This document shows, one piece after another, positions 25,952 to 34,042 of a DNA stretch of 64,000 nt (positions are counted from its first letter, which is position 1; the number at the start of each line of letters is the position of its first letter). The notes beneath the pieces are model-generated. The model saw only the letters and a list, made by a program, of their open reading frames with translations. It was not told where the DNA came from and ran no database searches. The position numbers and the translations under genes are program-made. Source of the stretch: Peteryoungia rhizophila (GTDB lineage Bacteria > Pseudomonadota > Alphaproteobacteria > Rhizobiales > Rhizobiaceae); the NCBI RefSeq assembly GCF_004912145.1, contig NZ_STGT01000003.1, positions 744,001-808,000 on the forward strand, written 5' to 3'.

Positions 25952-26974
25952 ATGCGAGCCATCGGTTTTTACACGCCCCAGCCCATCACCTCCGACGAGT
26001 CCCTTATCGATCTCGACCTGCCGATGCCCGAGGCTTCCGGCCGCGACCTCCTGGTCGAGATCAAGGCCGTCTCGGTCAATCCCGTCGACACGAAGGTCCG
26101 CCGTAATCACACGCCTGCCGCCGGCGAGGCCCGCATTCTCGGTTATGACGCAGCCGGCGTGGTGAAGGCGGTCGGCCCGGACGTGACGCTCTTCAAGCCG
26201 GGTGACGAAGTCTACTATGCTGGCGCGATCGTCAGGCCCGGCACCAATGCCGAATATCATCTCGTCGATGAACGTATCGTCGGCATCAAGCCGAAGTCGC
26301 TGAGTTTTGCCGAAGCGGCCGCTCTCCCGCTGACTGCCATCACCGCCTATGAGGCGCTGTTCGACCGACTCAAGGTCAACGACCCCGTGCTGGGCGCCGA
26401 ACGGGCGATCCTGATCACCGGTGGTGCGGGTGGCGTCGGTTCGATCGCCATCCAGCTGGCAAAACAGCTGACTGACCTCACAGTGATTGCCACGGCCTCA
26501 CGCCCGGAAACCGCTGAGTGGGCCAAGTCTCTCGGCGCCGATCACGTCATCGACCACAGCAAGCCGCTCGATCAGGAATATGCAAAGCTTGGCATCGGCG
26601 CGCCCGCCTTCATCTTCTCGGTCACGCATTCCAGCCAGCATCGACTGGCCATGGCCGAGATCATCGCGCCGATGGGCCGCATCTGCCTGATCGACGACTT
26701 TCCGGAAGGCTTCGACATCCTCGCCTTCAAAATGAAGGTCGTATCGCTGCATTGGGAGTTCATGTTCTCACGCCCGATGTTTCAGACACCCGACATGATC
26801 GAGCAGCACAAGCTGCTGACACATGTCGCGGAACTGATCGATGCGGGCAAGATCCGCACCACGCTCGACACTGTCCTTGGACCGATCACCGCCGAGAATC
26901 TGCGCAAGGCGCATGAGATCATCGAAAGCAACAGGGCGCGCGGCAAGATCGTGCTGGAAGGATTTACGGTCTGA
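25952..26974 (+). CDS. Zinc-type/quinone-oxidoreductase MDR family enzyme
   Basis: A 340-residue medium-chain dehydrogenase/reductase of the quinone oxidoreductase / ZADH subgroup. The N-terminal GroES-like domain shows AVSVNPVDTKVRR and GYDAAGVVKAVG; the Rossmann part has ITGGAGGVGSIAIQLAKQL. The catalytic-zinc ligand Cys and His of classical alcohol dehydrogenases are absent, so it should be a zinc-free NADPH quinone or enone reductase. GGAG lies just upstream of the ATG. Divergent from an HxlR regulator and followed on the opposite strand by a second HxlR gene. Confidence 0.88.
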   Translation: MRAIGFYTPQPITSDESLIDLDLPMPEASGRDLLVEIKAVSVNPVDTKVRRNHTPAAGEARILGYDAAGVVKAVGPDVTLFKPGDEVYYAGAIVRPGTNAEYHLVDERIVGIKPKSLSFAEAAALPLTAITAYEALFDRLKVNDPVLGAERAILITGGAGGVGSIAIQLAKQLTDLTVIATASRPETAEWAKSLGADHVIDHSKPLDQEYAKLGIGAPAFIFSVTHSSQHRLAMAEIIAPMGRICLIDDFPEGFDILAFKMKVVSLHWEFMFSRPMFQTPDMIEQHKLLTHVAELIDAGKIRTTLDTVLGPITAENLRKAHEIIESNRARGKIVLEGFTV

Positions 26975-27023
26975 CAGACTGACCGGGGCCGTCGCGGTCT
27001 GCGGCGGCCATCCGCACTGGTCG

Positions 27024-27431
27024 TCAGGCGGCAGAACGCATGATCGCGGCGCTACCGACCGGATGCTCGCTCGGCTTTAGTGTCGCACCTTCGACGGAGA
27101 CGAGGTTTTCCTGCCCCCAGCGGCCGATCGCCTGGAGGACCGGTTCGAGGCTTCGTCCGAGCGGGGTCAGTGAATAATCCACCCTAGGCGGCACGACCGG
27201 ATAAACGGTGCGCGCGACGAGCCCGGCCAATTCCATGTCCCTCAGCTGCTTCGACAGCATGCGGTGGGTGATTGTCGGAAGGCGCTTGCAGATTTCGTTG
27301 AAGCGGAGAACCTCGTCGCGAAGGAGATTGTGAAGGATGACACCCTTCCACTTACCATCGAGAAGCTGGAGGGTTGCTTCGATCTGGCAACCGCCGAGGT
27401 CCGACATTCCGGCATTCGTATCGCGAGCCAT
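27024..27431 (-). CDS. HxlR-family transcriptional regulator (second copy)
   Basis: A 135-residue HxlR protein closely resembling the copy at 25429-25827: conserved GGCQIEATLQLLDGKWKGV with the single N-terminal Cys, HRMLSKQLRDMELAGLVAR, and the shared ending TVYPVVPPRVDYSLTPLG. AAGGG is eight bases before the ATG. It is convergent with the MDR gene and has no obvious target of its own upstream (a 310-bp gap), so it may act on the same promoter as its paralogue or on a distant gene. Confidence 0.88.
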   Translation of the reverse strand: MARDTNAGMSDLGGCQIEATLQLLDGKWKGVILHNLLRDEVLRFNEICKRLPTITHRMLSKQLRDMELAGLVARTVYPVVPPRVDYSLTPLGRSLEPVLQAIGRWGQENLVSVEGATLKPSEHPVGSAAIMRSAA

Positions 27432-27741
27432 GCAAAATCCCTTCTCAATTCTTTGACGTCACCAGAGGCTGGCGCGCCTTGTTCCCACTTAGACCCAGCC
27501 GGCCGGAGCGAAAAGTCTCCTGCCGGTCGGAATTGGTCGACACAGCGTCAACAAGAGTTTCGACGCAAATGCGCGTCACAAAGTTTCACTGCGGGGAGAT
27601 TGAGGCAAAGTCGCGGGGCGGCAAGGGCGATTTCGCACTCGTGAGTTGGCGTGAGAAGACGTCGTCACGGGTCGATCAAAAAGACGTGGCGCCGGTCGCA
27701 GGGCCGGCGCCACTTCAGTTCAGACGGATCGGCTGGGGCAA
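27432..27741. other. 310-bp intergenic region
   Basis: I see no gene. It holds the promoter side of the second HxlR gene and, at its right end, the terminator of the L,D-transpeptidase gene. Open frames here lack ribosome sites. Confidence 0.5.
27678..27713 (-). terminator. Intrinsic terminator of L,D-transpeptidase gene
   Basis: GTGGCGCCGG / CCGGCGCCAC stem with an 8-base loop; on the minus strand it is followed by GTCTTTTT. Confidence 0.8.
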
Positions 27742-28356
27742 TCAGGCCTGCATGACGATGACCTTGGAGCCGACCTTCACGCGATCGTAAAGATCGATCA
27801 CGTCATGGTTCATCATGCGCACGCAGCCGGAGGACATGGCCTGGCCGATCGACCAGGGCTGGTTCGTACCATGCAGGCGGAACAGCGTATCGTTGCCGCC
27901 GCGATAGAGATACATGGCGCGCGCGCCGAGCGGATTGTTCGGGCCGCCAGGCAGACCGCCCGCATATTTCAGGTTCTTTTCCGGGTCGCGCCGGATCATG
28001 TTCGGCGTCGGCGTCCAGGTCGGCCATTCGGCCTTGCGCCCGACATAGGCATTGCCGGCGAGCGCCAATCCCGCACGGCCAACGCCGATGCCGTAACGCA
28101 TGGCCCGTCCATCGCCGAGAACATAGTAGAGCCGGCGTTCGGGCGTGTTGACCACGATCGTTCCGGCCGGATGCGACGTGTCATAAGCCACTTCCTGACG
28201 GCGCAGCTCTGGCTTGATCTTCTCGATCGGCACCTTCTTCAGCGGAAAAGGCTCATCTGGCACGTCGCCATACATGGCTTGCTGGTTGGGCATGGACTGG
28301 CAGCCGGCCAGGAAAAGCGGCAGACCGAGCAGGAGACCGCGGCGGGAAATGGTCAT
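27742..28356 (-). CDS. L,D-transpeptidase lipoprotein (YkuD domain)
   Basis: A 204-residue envelope enzyme. The signal ends in a lipobox LAGC (Cys19), so it is a lipoprotein. The YkuD catalytic block HGTNQPWSIGQAMSSGCVRM places His162 and the nucleophile Cys178. Such enzymes make 3-3 peptidoglycan cross-links or anchor outer-membrane proteins to the wall, which fits Rhizobiales, where L,D-transpeptidases are abundant and important for polar growth. Single gene with its own terminator. The ATG is followed by a twin-arginine-like SRRGLLL, but the lipobox suggests Sec or Tat export with lipidation. Confidence 0.92.
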   Translation of the reverse strand: MTISRRGLLLGLPLFLAGCQSMPNQQAMYGDVPDEPFPLKKVPIEKIKPELRRQEVAYDTSHPAGTIVVNTPERRLYYVLGDGRAMRYGIGVGRAGLALAGNAYVGRKAEWPTWTPTPNMIRRDPEKNLKYAGGLPGGPNNPLGARAMYLYRGGNDTLFRLHGTNQPWSIGQAMSSGCVRMMNHDVIDLYDRVKVGSKVIVMQA

Positions 28357-28533
28357 GATTCAAAGGTCCTCGGGAAGCGATTCGTTACCGAGGAGCCTAG
28401 AAATTTATGGTTAATGCCGGGTTAAATCTTAGGGTGAGCGTTAAGATCGATGGCGAAGATGGGGCAGCCGGGAATAGCGATCGGCGTTTGCGAACCGATG
28501 AGAAAGGGAGGCCTCTCGACCGCCCTTCCATCA

Positions 28534-30198
28534 TCACATGTTCGGATAGACCGGCCCCTCGCCGCCTTGTGGCGGCACCCAATTGATGTTCTGGTTCGGG
28601 TCCTTGATGTCGCAGGTCTTGCAGTGGACGCAGTTCTGCGCGTTGATGACGAAGGTCTCTTCGCCGTCCTTTTCCACCCATTCATAGACGCCCGCGGGAC
28701 AGTAGCGCGTCGACGGACCGGCAAAAACCTCGAGCTCGGAGCGCTTCTGCAGGTCCATGTCCTTGACCTTCAGATGCACCGGCTGGTCCTCTTCGTGGTT
28801 GGTATTGGACAGAAATACCGAGGAGAGACGGTCGAAGGTCAGAACGCCGTCCGGCTTCGGATAGGCGATCGGCTTGTGGTTCGCCGCCGGCTCGAGCGAT
28901 GCTGCATCGGTCTTGCCGTGCTTCATCGTGCCGAAGAAAGAGAAGCCGAGAACCTGGTTCATCCACATATCGATGCCGCCGAGGCCGACGCCAAGCGCCG
29001 TACCGAGCTTCGACCAGAGTGGCTTGACGTTGCGGACCCGCTTCAGGTCCTTGCCGATATCGGTCGAGCGCCATTCGTTCTCGATCTCGATCGGCTCGTC
29101 GTTTGCGCGACCGGCTGCAATCGCATCGGCGATCTTCTCAGCCGCCAGCATGCCCGACAGCACAGCGTTGTGAGAGCCCTTGATGCGGGGAACGTTGACG
29201 AGACCGGCGGAACAGCCGATCAGCGCGCCACCAGGGAAGGAGAGCTTCGGCACCGACTGGTAGCCGCCCTCAGTGATGGCGCGGGCGCCGTAAGACAGGC
29301 GTTTTCCGCCCTCAAAGGTCTTGGCGATCGCCGGGTGCGTCTTGAAGCGCTGGAACTCCTCGAAGGGCGCCAGATAGGGGTTTTTGTAGTTCAGGTGCAC
29401 GACAAAGCCGACGGCGACCATGTTGTCTTCGAGGTGGTAAAGGAAGGAGCCGCCACCGGTCTTCATGCCGAGCGGCCAGCCGAAGGAGTGTTGGACCAAA
29501 CCCGGCTTGTGGTGCTCGGGCTTGACCTGCCAGAGTTCCTTCAGCCCGATGCCGAACTTCTGCACATCACTCTCGCGCGACAGGTCGAACTTGGCGATCA
29601 ACTGCTTGGCGAGCGAGCCACGCACGCCTTCCGAGATCAGCACATATTTGCCGAGCAGTTCCATGCCGCGGGTATAGGCCGGACCCGGCTCGCCATTCTT
29701 CTCGATGCCCATGTCGCCGGTGGCAACGCCGATGACGGCGCCCTCATCGTTGTAGAGCACTTCGGAGGCGGCAAAGCCCGGATAAATTTCGACACCGAGC
29801 GCTTCCGCATGGGCGCCCAGCCAACGACAGACATTGCCCAGCGAGACGATGTAGTTGCCGTGATTGTTCATCAGCGGCGGCATCAGCATGTTGGGCAGGC
29901 GGACCGAGCCGGCGGGGCCGAGAAAGAGGAACTGGTCGTCGGTGACTTCAGTCTTGAACGGGTGATCGGCCTCTTCGCGCCAGCCGGGGATCAGCTTGTC
30001 GACACCGACAGGATCGACCACGGCACCGGACAGGATATGCGCGCCGACTTCGGCACCCTTTTCGAGCACGACAACGGAAAGATCGGGATTGACCTGCTTC
30101 AGCCGGATCGCTGCCGAAAGACCGGCCGGGCCTGCGCCCACGATCACGACGTCGAATTCCATGCTCTCGCGTTCAGGCAGTTCCATCTCGGTGCTCAT
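28534..30198 (-). CDS. Electron-transfer flavoprotein:ubiquinone oxidoreductase
   Basis: A 554-residue monotopic inner-membrane enzyme that takes electrons from reduced ETF (fatty-acid, branched-chain and choline catabolism) to ubiquinone. FAD-binding VVIVGAGPAGLSAAIRLKQ opens the protein; the ubiquinone-binding and membrane-contact regions lie in the middle; the C-terminus carries a 4Fe-4S set, one Cys in STRYCPAGVYEW and three in NCVHCKTCDIKDP. Length and order match the family exactly. AGGA lies eight bases upstream. It diverges from a hydroxyisobutyrate-dehydrogenase-like gene; a 16-bp palindrome in between is a likely operator. Confidence 0.95.
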   Translation of the reverse strand: MSTEMELPERESMEFDVVIVGAGPAGLSAAIRLKQVNPDLSVVVLEKGAEVGAHILSGAVVDPVGVDKLIPGWREEADHPFKTEVTDDQFLFLGPAGSVRLPNMLMPPLMNNHGNYIVSLGNVCRWLGAHAEALGVEIYPGFAASEVLYNDEGAVIGVATGDMGIEKNGEPGPAYTRGMELLGKYVLISEGVRGSLAKQLIAKFDLSRESDVQKFGIGLKELWQVKPEHHKPGLVQHSFGWPLGMKTGGGSFLYHLEDNMVAVGFVVHLNYKNPYLAPFEEFQRFKTHPAIAKTFEGGKRLSYGARAITEGGYQSVPKLSFPGGALIGCSAGLVNVPRIKGSHNAVLSGMLAAEKIADAIAAGRANDEPIEIENEWRSTDIGKDLKRVRNVKPLWSKLGTALGVGLGGIDMWMNQVLGFSFFGTMKHGKTDAASLEPAANHKPIAYPKPDGVLTFDRLSSVFLSNTNHEEDQPVHLKVKDMDLQKRSELEVFAGPSTRYCPAGVYEWVEKDGEETFVINAQNCVHCKTCDIKDPNQNINWVPPQGGEGPVYPNM

Positions 30199-30526
30199 CG
30201 GTCATTCCTCGCCAGGCGGTGTCTTCCGCCTTTCTCCTTGACAAAACCCAACCGGATTGTCGAGCCGAAGCGCGACGCGCCACGGCGCAAATTCCGGCAG
30301 GGCGGTGTGAAGCGTCAGAATATCTTACGTGTACGTAAGGGTCAATGCGACGGTTGCGCTGCCATGGCCACAGTCGCCACCGGTGGGCCTCGCGCCTCCT
30401 CCCCAACGAAAAGTGCGACGCCCTGTTCCGCCTGCGTCAAATCCTGTCGCAGGCCAAAATCTGCCTTTGAACCCTTTCCCGCTTTGTCGCAGTCTCTGCC
30501 AAAACGCCAGCAGGGGACAAGACGAC
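30199..30526. other. 328-bp divergent promoter region
   Basis: No gene seen. It separates the ETF-QO gene and the NAD-dependent dehydrogenase gene, which point away from each other, and contains the palindrome at 30324-30339. Confidence 0.5.
30324..30339. promoter_or_regulatory. 16-bp inverted repeat CTTACG-TGTA-CGTAAG
   Basis: Perfect 6-bp arms. It lies 126 bases upstream of the ETF-QO start and 188 bases before the divergent dehydrogenase. Regulators of fatty-acid and branched-chain amino-acid catabolism (TetR and MerR families) bind dyads of this kind upstream of ETF-QO genes in other proteobacteria; which one acts here is unknown. Confidence 0.6.
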
Positions 30527-31438
30527 ATGGCACTCACATATGGTTTCATCGGGCTTGGTCATCTCGGCCGCCATCTCGCCGGCAGTCTGGTCAGGTCCGG
30601 CTTTACCGTCGTGGTCAACGATCTCGATCCTGAAAATGCGAAGGAGCTTGTCGCCGCCGGCGCCCGGTTCGCCGCCGATCCTCAAGCTGTGGCCGAAGCC
30701 GTCGATGCCGTCATCACCTGCCTGCCCTCGCCCAAGGTCACCGAACGGGTGCTGACCGGTGAGCGCGGCATTCTGAAAGGCTTGAAGCCCGGCGGCACCT
30801 GGATCGAGATGAGCACGCTCGACGAGCAGGAAGTCCTGCGGCTCGGCAAGATCGCTGCCGATGCCGGCGTGCGCATGATGGAATCCCCCGTCACCGGCGG
30901 CGTGCATCTCGCCGCATCCGGCGAGATCACCGTGATCATCGGCGGGGACAGTGATCTCTACGACCTGCATCTCCCGGCCTTCCAGGCCATAGGCAAGCAG
31001 ATTTTTCGCGCCGGACCTCTCGGGAAAGCCGCGGTCATCAAGGTCATCACCAACATGCTCGCTTTCATCCACCTGATCGCCACCGGCGAGGCGCTGATGC
31101 TGGCGAAAAAGGGCGGCATCGACCTCACCGACGCCTTCAACATCATCAAGGCCTCCTCTGGCAACAGCTTCGTGCACGAGACCGAGGGCCAGGTGATCCT
31201 CAACGGCAGCTACAACATCAACTTCACCATGGATCTCGCCGTGAAGGACCTCGGCTTCGCGCTTGGTTTCGGCCGCGAGTTTGGCGTACCGCTCGACCTT
31301 GCCTCCCACGCCCTGCAGACCTTCATTCGGGCCCGTTCTGCCTATGGCGGTGACGCCTGGTCGTCGCAGGTGGTGAAACTTCTCGAAGACGCAACCGGTA
31401 CGGACCTGCGGGCACCTGGCTTTCCCGCGGAGCTTTGA
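30527..31438 (+). CDS. NAD(P)-dependent oxidoreductase, 3-hydroxyisobutyrate-dehydrogenase-like
   Basis: A 303-residue beta-hydroxyacid dehydrogenase. N-terminal Rossmann GFIGLGHLGRHLAGSL, the substrate-loop SPVTGGVHLAASGE (the usual D-x-PVSGG position) and catalytic Lys172 in AAVIKVITNML are all present. It would oxidise a 3-hydroxyacid such as 3-hydroxyisobutyrate, tartronate semialdehyde or a related compound. AGGGGA precedes the ATG. An FAD-linked hydroxyacid oxidase gene follows 90 bp later, suggesting a small catabolic unit; divergent ETF-QO would accept electrons from such pathways. Exact substrate unknown. Confidence 0.88.
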   Translation: MALTYGFIGLGHLGRHLAGSLVRSGFTVVVNDLDPENAKELVAAGARFAADPQAVAEAVDAVITCLPSPKVTERVLTGERGILKGLKPGGTWIEMSTLDEQEVLRLGKIAADAGVRMMESPVTGGVHLAASGEITVIIGGDSDLYDLHLPAFQAIGKQIFRAGPLGKAAVIKVITNMLAFIHLIATGEALMLAKKGGIDLTDAFNIIKASSGNSFVHETEGQVILNGSYNINFTMDLAVKDLGFALGFGREFGVPLDLASHALQTFIRARSAYGGDAWSSQVVKLLEDATGTDLRAPGFPAEL

Positions 31439-31528
31439 GGGGAGCCGAGAGGGCGGGAAAGACCGCAGGGTGGCTTGCGGCAACCGAACTTTCCGGCGAA
31501 GAAGCCGCAAACAGATCAGGTTTGCCCC

Positions 31529-32932
31529 ATGTCTTCGCACCCGACCTTCTCGCCCCATGACTTCGCCCGCGCGCTTGACGGCCTGCATCCGGACCTCCGG
31601 ATTCTCGGCCCCGACGCACTTGCCGGCCGGCATCCCGGCGAAGACCCGGCGAACCTGAATGCCGGCGTGATGGTGCAGCCTGCCTCGACGGAAGCGGCAT
31701 CTGCACTGATTTCCTGGTGCCGGGCGAACCATGTCGCCATCGTCCCACAAGGAGGCTTGAGCGGTCTCGTCGGCGGTGGCGCAAGTCGGGCCGGAGAAGT
31801 TCTTTTGTCCAGCGCCAGGCTCAATCGCATCATTGCCATCCATGCCGACGAAGAGACCGTCGAGGTAGAAGCCGGTGTCACGCTGGAGGCCCTGCAGGCC
31901 GCGCTCGCGCCCCATGACCTCACCACCGGCATCGATCTCGGTTCGCGCGGGTCGGCGACCATTGGCGGCATGGTCTCGACCAATGCCGGCGGCATTCTCG
32001 CCTTCCGCAACGGAGTGATGCGCCACCAGATCCTCGGGCTGGAAGCCGTGCTGCCTTCGGGCGAGGTGTTTTCGGACATGACGCGGGTGGTAAAAGTTTC
32101 TGCCGGGCCTGATCTCAAGCAACTCCTCATCGGCGGCGAAGGCGCCTTCGGCTTTGTCACGAAGGTGGTAATGAAGGTCGAGCCAATCCGGCCGCATCGC
32201 GCCGTAGCACTTCTCGGCGTCGAAAATGCAGCCCGTGCACTCCAGGTCGCCGCTCGCCTGCGCCGGCATCCGGCCCTCCTGCTCGAAGCTGCAGAAATGA
32301 TGTGGCCGCGCTATGTGCGCGATCATGCGGCCCTGAAGGGCTTCGACATCTCCTGGCTGGAAGCGGATGCCGCCGTGCTATTGGTGGAAGTCTCGGGTGA
32401 GACCATCGAAGCGGCCACGACATTGCTGGAAGATGAGCTTGCCGCACTCTGGGATGAAGCGGATCTCAAGGGCGGGATCGTTGCCCAGTCCTCCGACCAG
32501 ACCCGCCGCTTCTGGGACCTGCGCGAGGATTCTGGCTTCTATTTCGCTGAATTCCCCAATGCGCCGTCCTTCGACGTGTCGATGCCGCCGTCAGCGCTGG
32601 ACGCCTATGTCGCTGGCCTCAGCGCAGGCCTCGCCACCATCGGCAACGGCCTCGACGCCTATGTCTACGGCCATATCGCCGACGGCAACCTGCATATCGC
32701 GATCGCCGCTGCGGGGCCCTCACCCTCAGACCTGAAGGCGCTCATCGAAGAAGCCGTCTATCATGGCATCACCGCCTCCGGCGGCAGCTTCTCCGCCGAA
32801 CATGGCGTCGGCCTCGACAAGCGCTCGGCTTATCTCGCCCATGTCGATCCGGCCAAACAGGCACTCGCCCGACAACTGAAATCACTCATCGACCCGGACA
32901 TGCTCTTCAACCCGGGCAAAGTGCCGTTCTGA
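31529..32932 (+). CDS. FAD-linked 2-hydroxyacid oxidase (GlcD / D-2-hydroxyglutarate dehydrogenase-like)
   Basis: A 467-residue flavoprotein of the vanillyl-alcohol-oxidase fold. The FAD-binding block includes VPQGGLSGLVGGGAS, LGSRGSATIGGMVSTNAGG and GGEGAFGFVTKV; the C-terminal half holds GHIADGNLHIAIA and HGVGLDKRSAYLAH, the substrate and metal histidine regions typical of D-lactate and D-2-hydroxyglutarate dehydrogenases. It oxidises a D-2-hydroxyacid, passing electrons to a quinone or ETF. AGG lies upstream of the chosen ATG. It follows the hydroxyacid dehydrogenase gene and ends five bases from the unusual gene on the opposite strand. Confidence 0.88.
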   Translation: MSSHPTFSPHDFARALDGLHPDLRILGPDALAGRHPGEDPANLNAGVMVQPASTEAASALISWCRANHVAIVPQGGLSGLVGGGASRAGEVLLSSARLNRIIAIHADEETVEVEAGVTLEALQAALAPHDLTTGIDLGSRGSATIGGMVSTNAGGILAFRNGVMRHQILGLEAVLPSGEVFSDMTRVVKVSAGPDLKQLLIGGEGAFGFVTKVVMKVEPIRPHRAVALLGVENAARALQVAARLRRHPALLLEAAEMMWPRYVRDHAALKGFDISWLEADAAVLLVEVSGETIEAATTLLEDELAALWDEADLKGGIVAQSSDQTRRFWDLREDSGFYFAEFPNAPSFDVSMPPSALDAYVAGLSAGLATIGNGLDAYVYGHIADGNLHIAIAAAGPSPSDLKALIEEAVYHGITASGGSFSAEHGVGLDKRSAYLAHVDPAKQALARQLKSLIDPDMLFNPGKVPF

Positions 32933-32937
32933 TCTAG

Positions 32938-33900
32938 TTAGACTACCTCGATTGGTTCGACTTTCGAAAACCCCTTCTGCTTCGAGAAATTCATGCTGTG
33001 GCGGAAATTTCGAAGCGCATCCGAAGGATCGATTGCGGCGAGGTTTAACAGTTCGAATCCTGACCGCGTAAAGTGAACCGACAAGATAGGGGACCAGCCT
33101 TTGTGGCCGGTCGTGAGGTCGAGCAGGTTGCTGAAGCAAGTCACATAGACCTCATCTAGTGGCAAAAGCTGCAAAAGCTCACCACCGGTTTTCAGCGCAA
33201 CGCTGGCAACATAGTCCTGGTACAAGCTGTTTAACTGTCCGACGGGCAAAGGCGTTTCCTTGACCTTCCCACCTGCGGATTGCGTGCGTCGGAAACGCGG
33301 GACTATCTCATCGCTGTGGACCTTTGGCTGAGCATGGACGAAGCTTTCGCCAATGGAGAAGCCGATCTCTTCGCCTATGAGATCGTTCTCCGATAGGGCC
33401 TGCATCTCTGCAATGACCTCTCTGATCGCCGCGGCCTCTCCTCTAAGTAACCTGCGCGCCAAGCCCGTGTCATCGTCCCACTCACACATGGCGGCTGTAT
33501 AATCAGACTGCCGCTGCTGAAATTCACGGAGATCAAGACTAGCGCCAGCAGCGACGGCAGCTTCCATTTTGGCTCGACGGGCGGAAGTTCCTCCGCCCAA
33601 GAAATCAAATAAACTCGGGCGAAAATTTGCGAGTCGCAGCTTCGCCTTCTCTTCGTGAACTGCCGTTTTTTCTGGTGCGTCCGGTTGTGGCTCCGCGCCG
33701 ATCCTTCTCCAATCAAGTCCTTTGGAAAGAGTAGCATGCACACTTACCAACCCGTCTATGTGTCTCTGCCAGTCCTCAACGGCAGCAGCAGACTCGGCGA
33801 GCAAACGCTCTTTTCTGGCCGCTTTTTCGCGCCTCTCGGCATCTCTGGCAGCGGCGCGCGACGCCGCCGCCATAGAACGAACAACACCCTTCCAGCCCAA
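32938..33900 (-). CDS. Unrecognised coiled-coil protein (320 aa)
   Basis: I do not recognise a characterised family. Residues about 10-45 are an Ala/Arg/Glu-rich helix (AAARDAERREKAARKERLL) predicted to form a coiled coil; the middle (80-175) contains FRPSLFDFLGGGTSARRAKME and FQQRQSDYTAAMCEWDDD; the C-terminal 130 residues look globular (LYQDYVASVALKTGGELLQLLPLDEVYVT). No signal, no membrane helix. I place the start at TTG 33900 because GGTGGAGG lies five to six bases upstream; the frame is open to a GTG at 33945. Codon use and base composition are less GC-biased than its neighbours, and it fills the space between an oxidase (five bases away) and an SDR, as an inserted accessory gene would. 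Confidence 0.65.
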   Translation of the reverse strand: MGWKGVVRSMAAASRAAARDAERREKAARKERLLAESAAAVEDWQRHIDGLVSVHATLSKGLDWRRIGAEPQPDAPEKTAVHEEKAKLRLANFRPSLFDFLGGGTSARRAKMEAAVAAGASLDLREFQQRQSDYTAAMCEWDDDTGLARRLLRGEAAAIREVIAEMQALSENDLIGEEIGFSIGESFVHAQPKVHSDEIVPRFRRTQSAGGKVKETPLPVGQLNSLYQDYVASVALKTGGELLQLLPLDEVYVTCFSNLLDLTTGHKGWSPILSVHFTRSGFELLNLAAIDPSDALRNFRHSMNFSKQKGFSKVEPIEVV

Positions 33901-34042
33901 GTCTACCTCCACCCCAACAGTTGACGAGCACCAGCATCTAAACACAACCTTGAATCAATTTTCCACCCGCTGTTCTAACTGGTCCTGGGCTGGTAGCCTG
34001 AATCTTGAACTTCATTGCATTACTAGACGAAGGATACCCCCC

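Noticed and set aside
27374..27790. Plus-strand frame across the HxlR-transpeptidase gap
   Set aside because: Runs over the ends of two real genes and a terminator, with non-coding composition.
28450..30633. 727-codon frame opposite ETF-QO
   Set aside because: Shadow of ETF-QO; composition implausible and no motif.
32938..33900. Calling the unknown gene a defence system
   Set aside because: Only one gene, no nuclease, helicase or toxin motif and no defence neighbours; island-like features alone are not enough.
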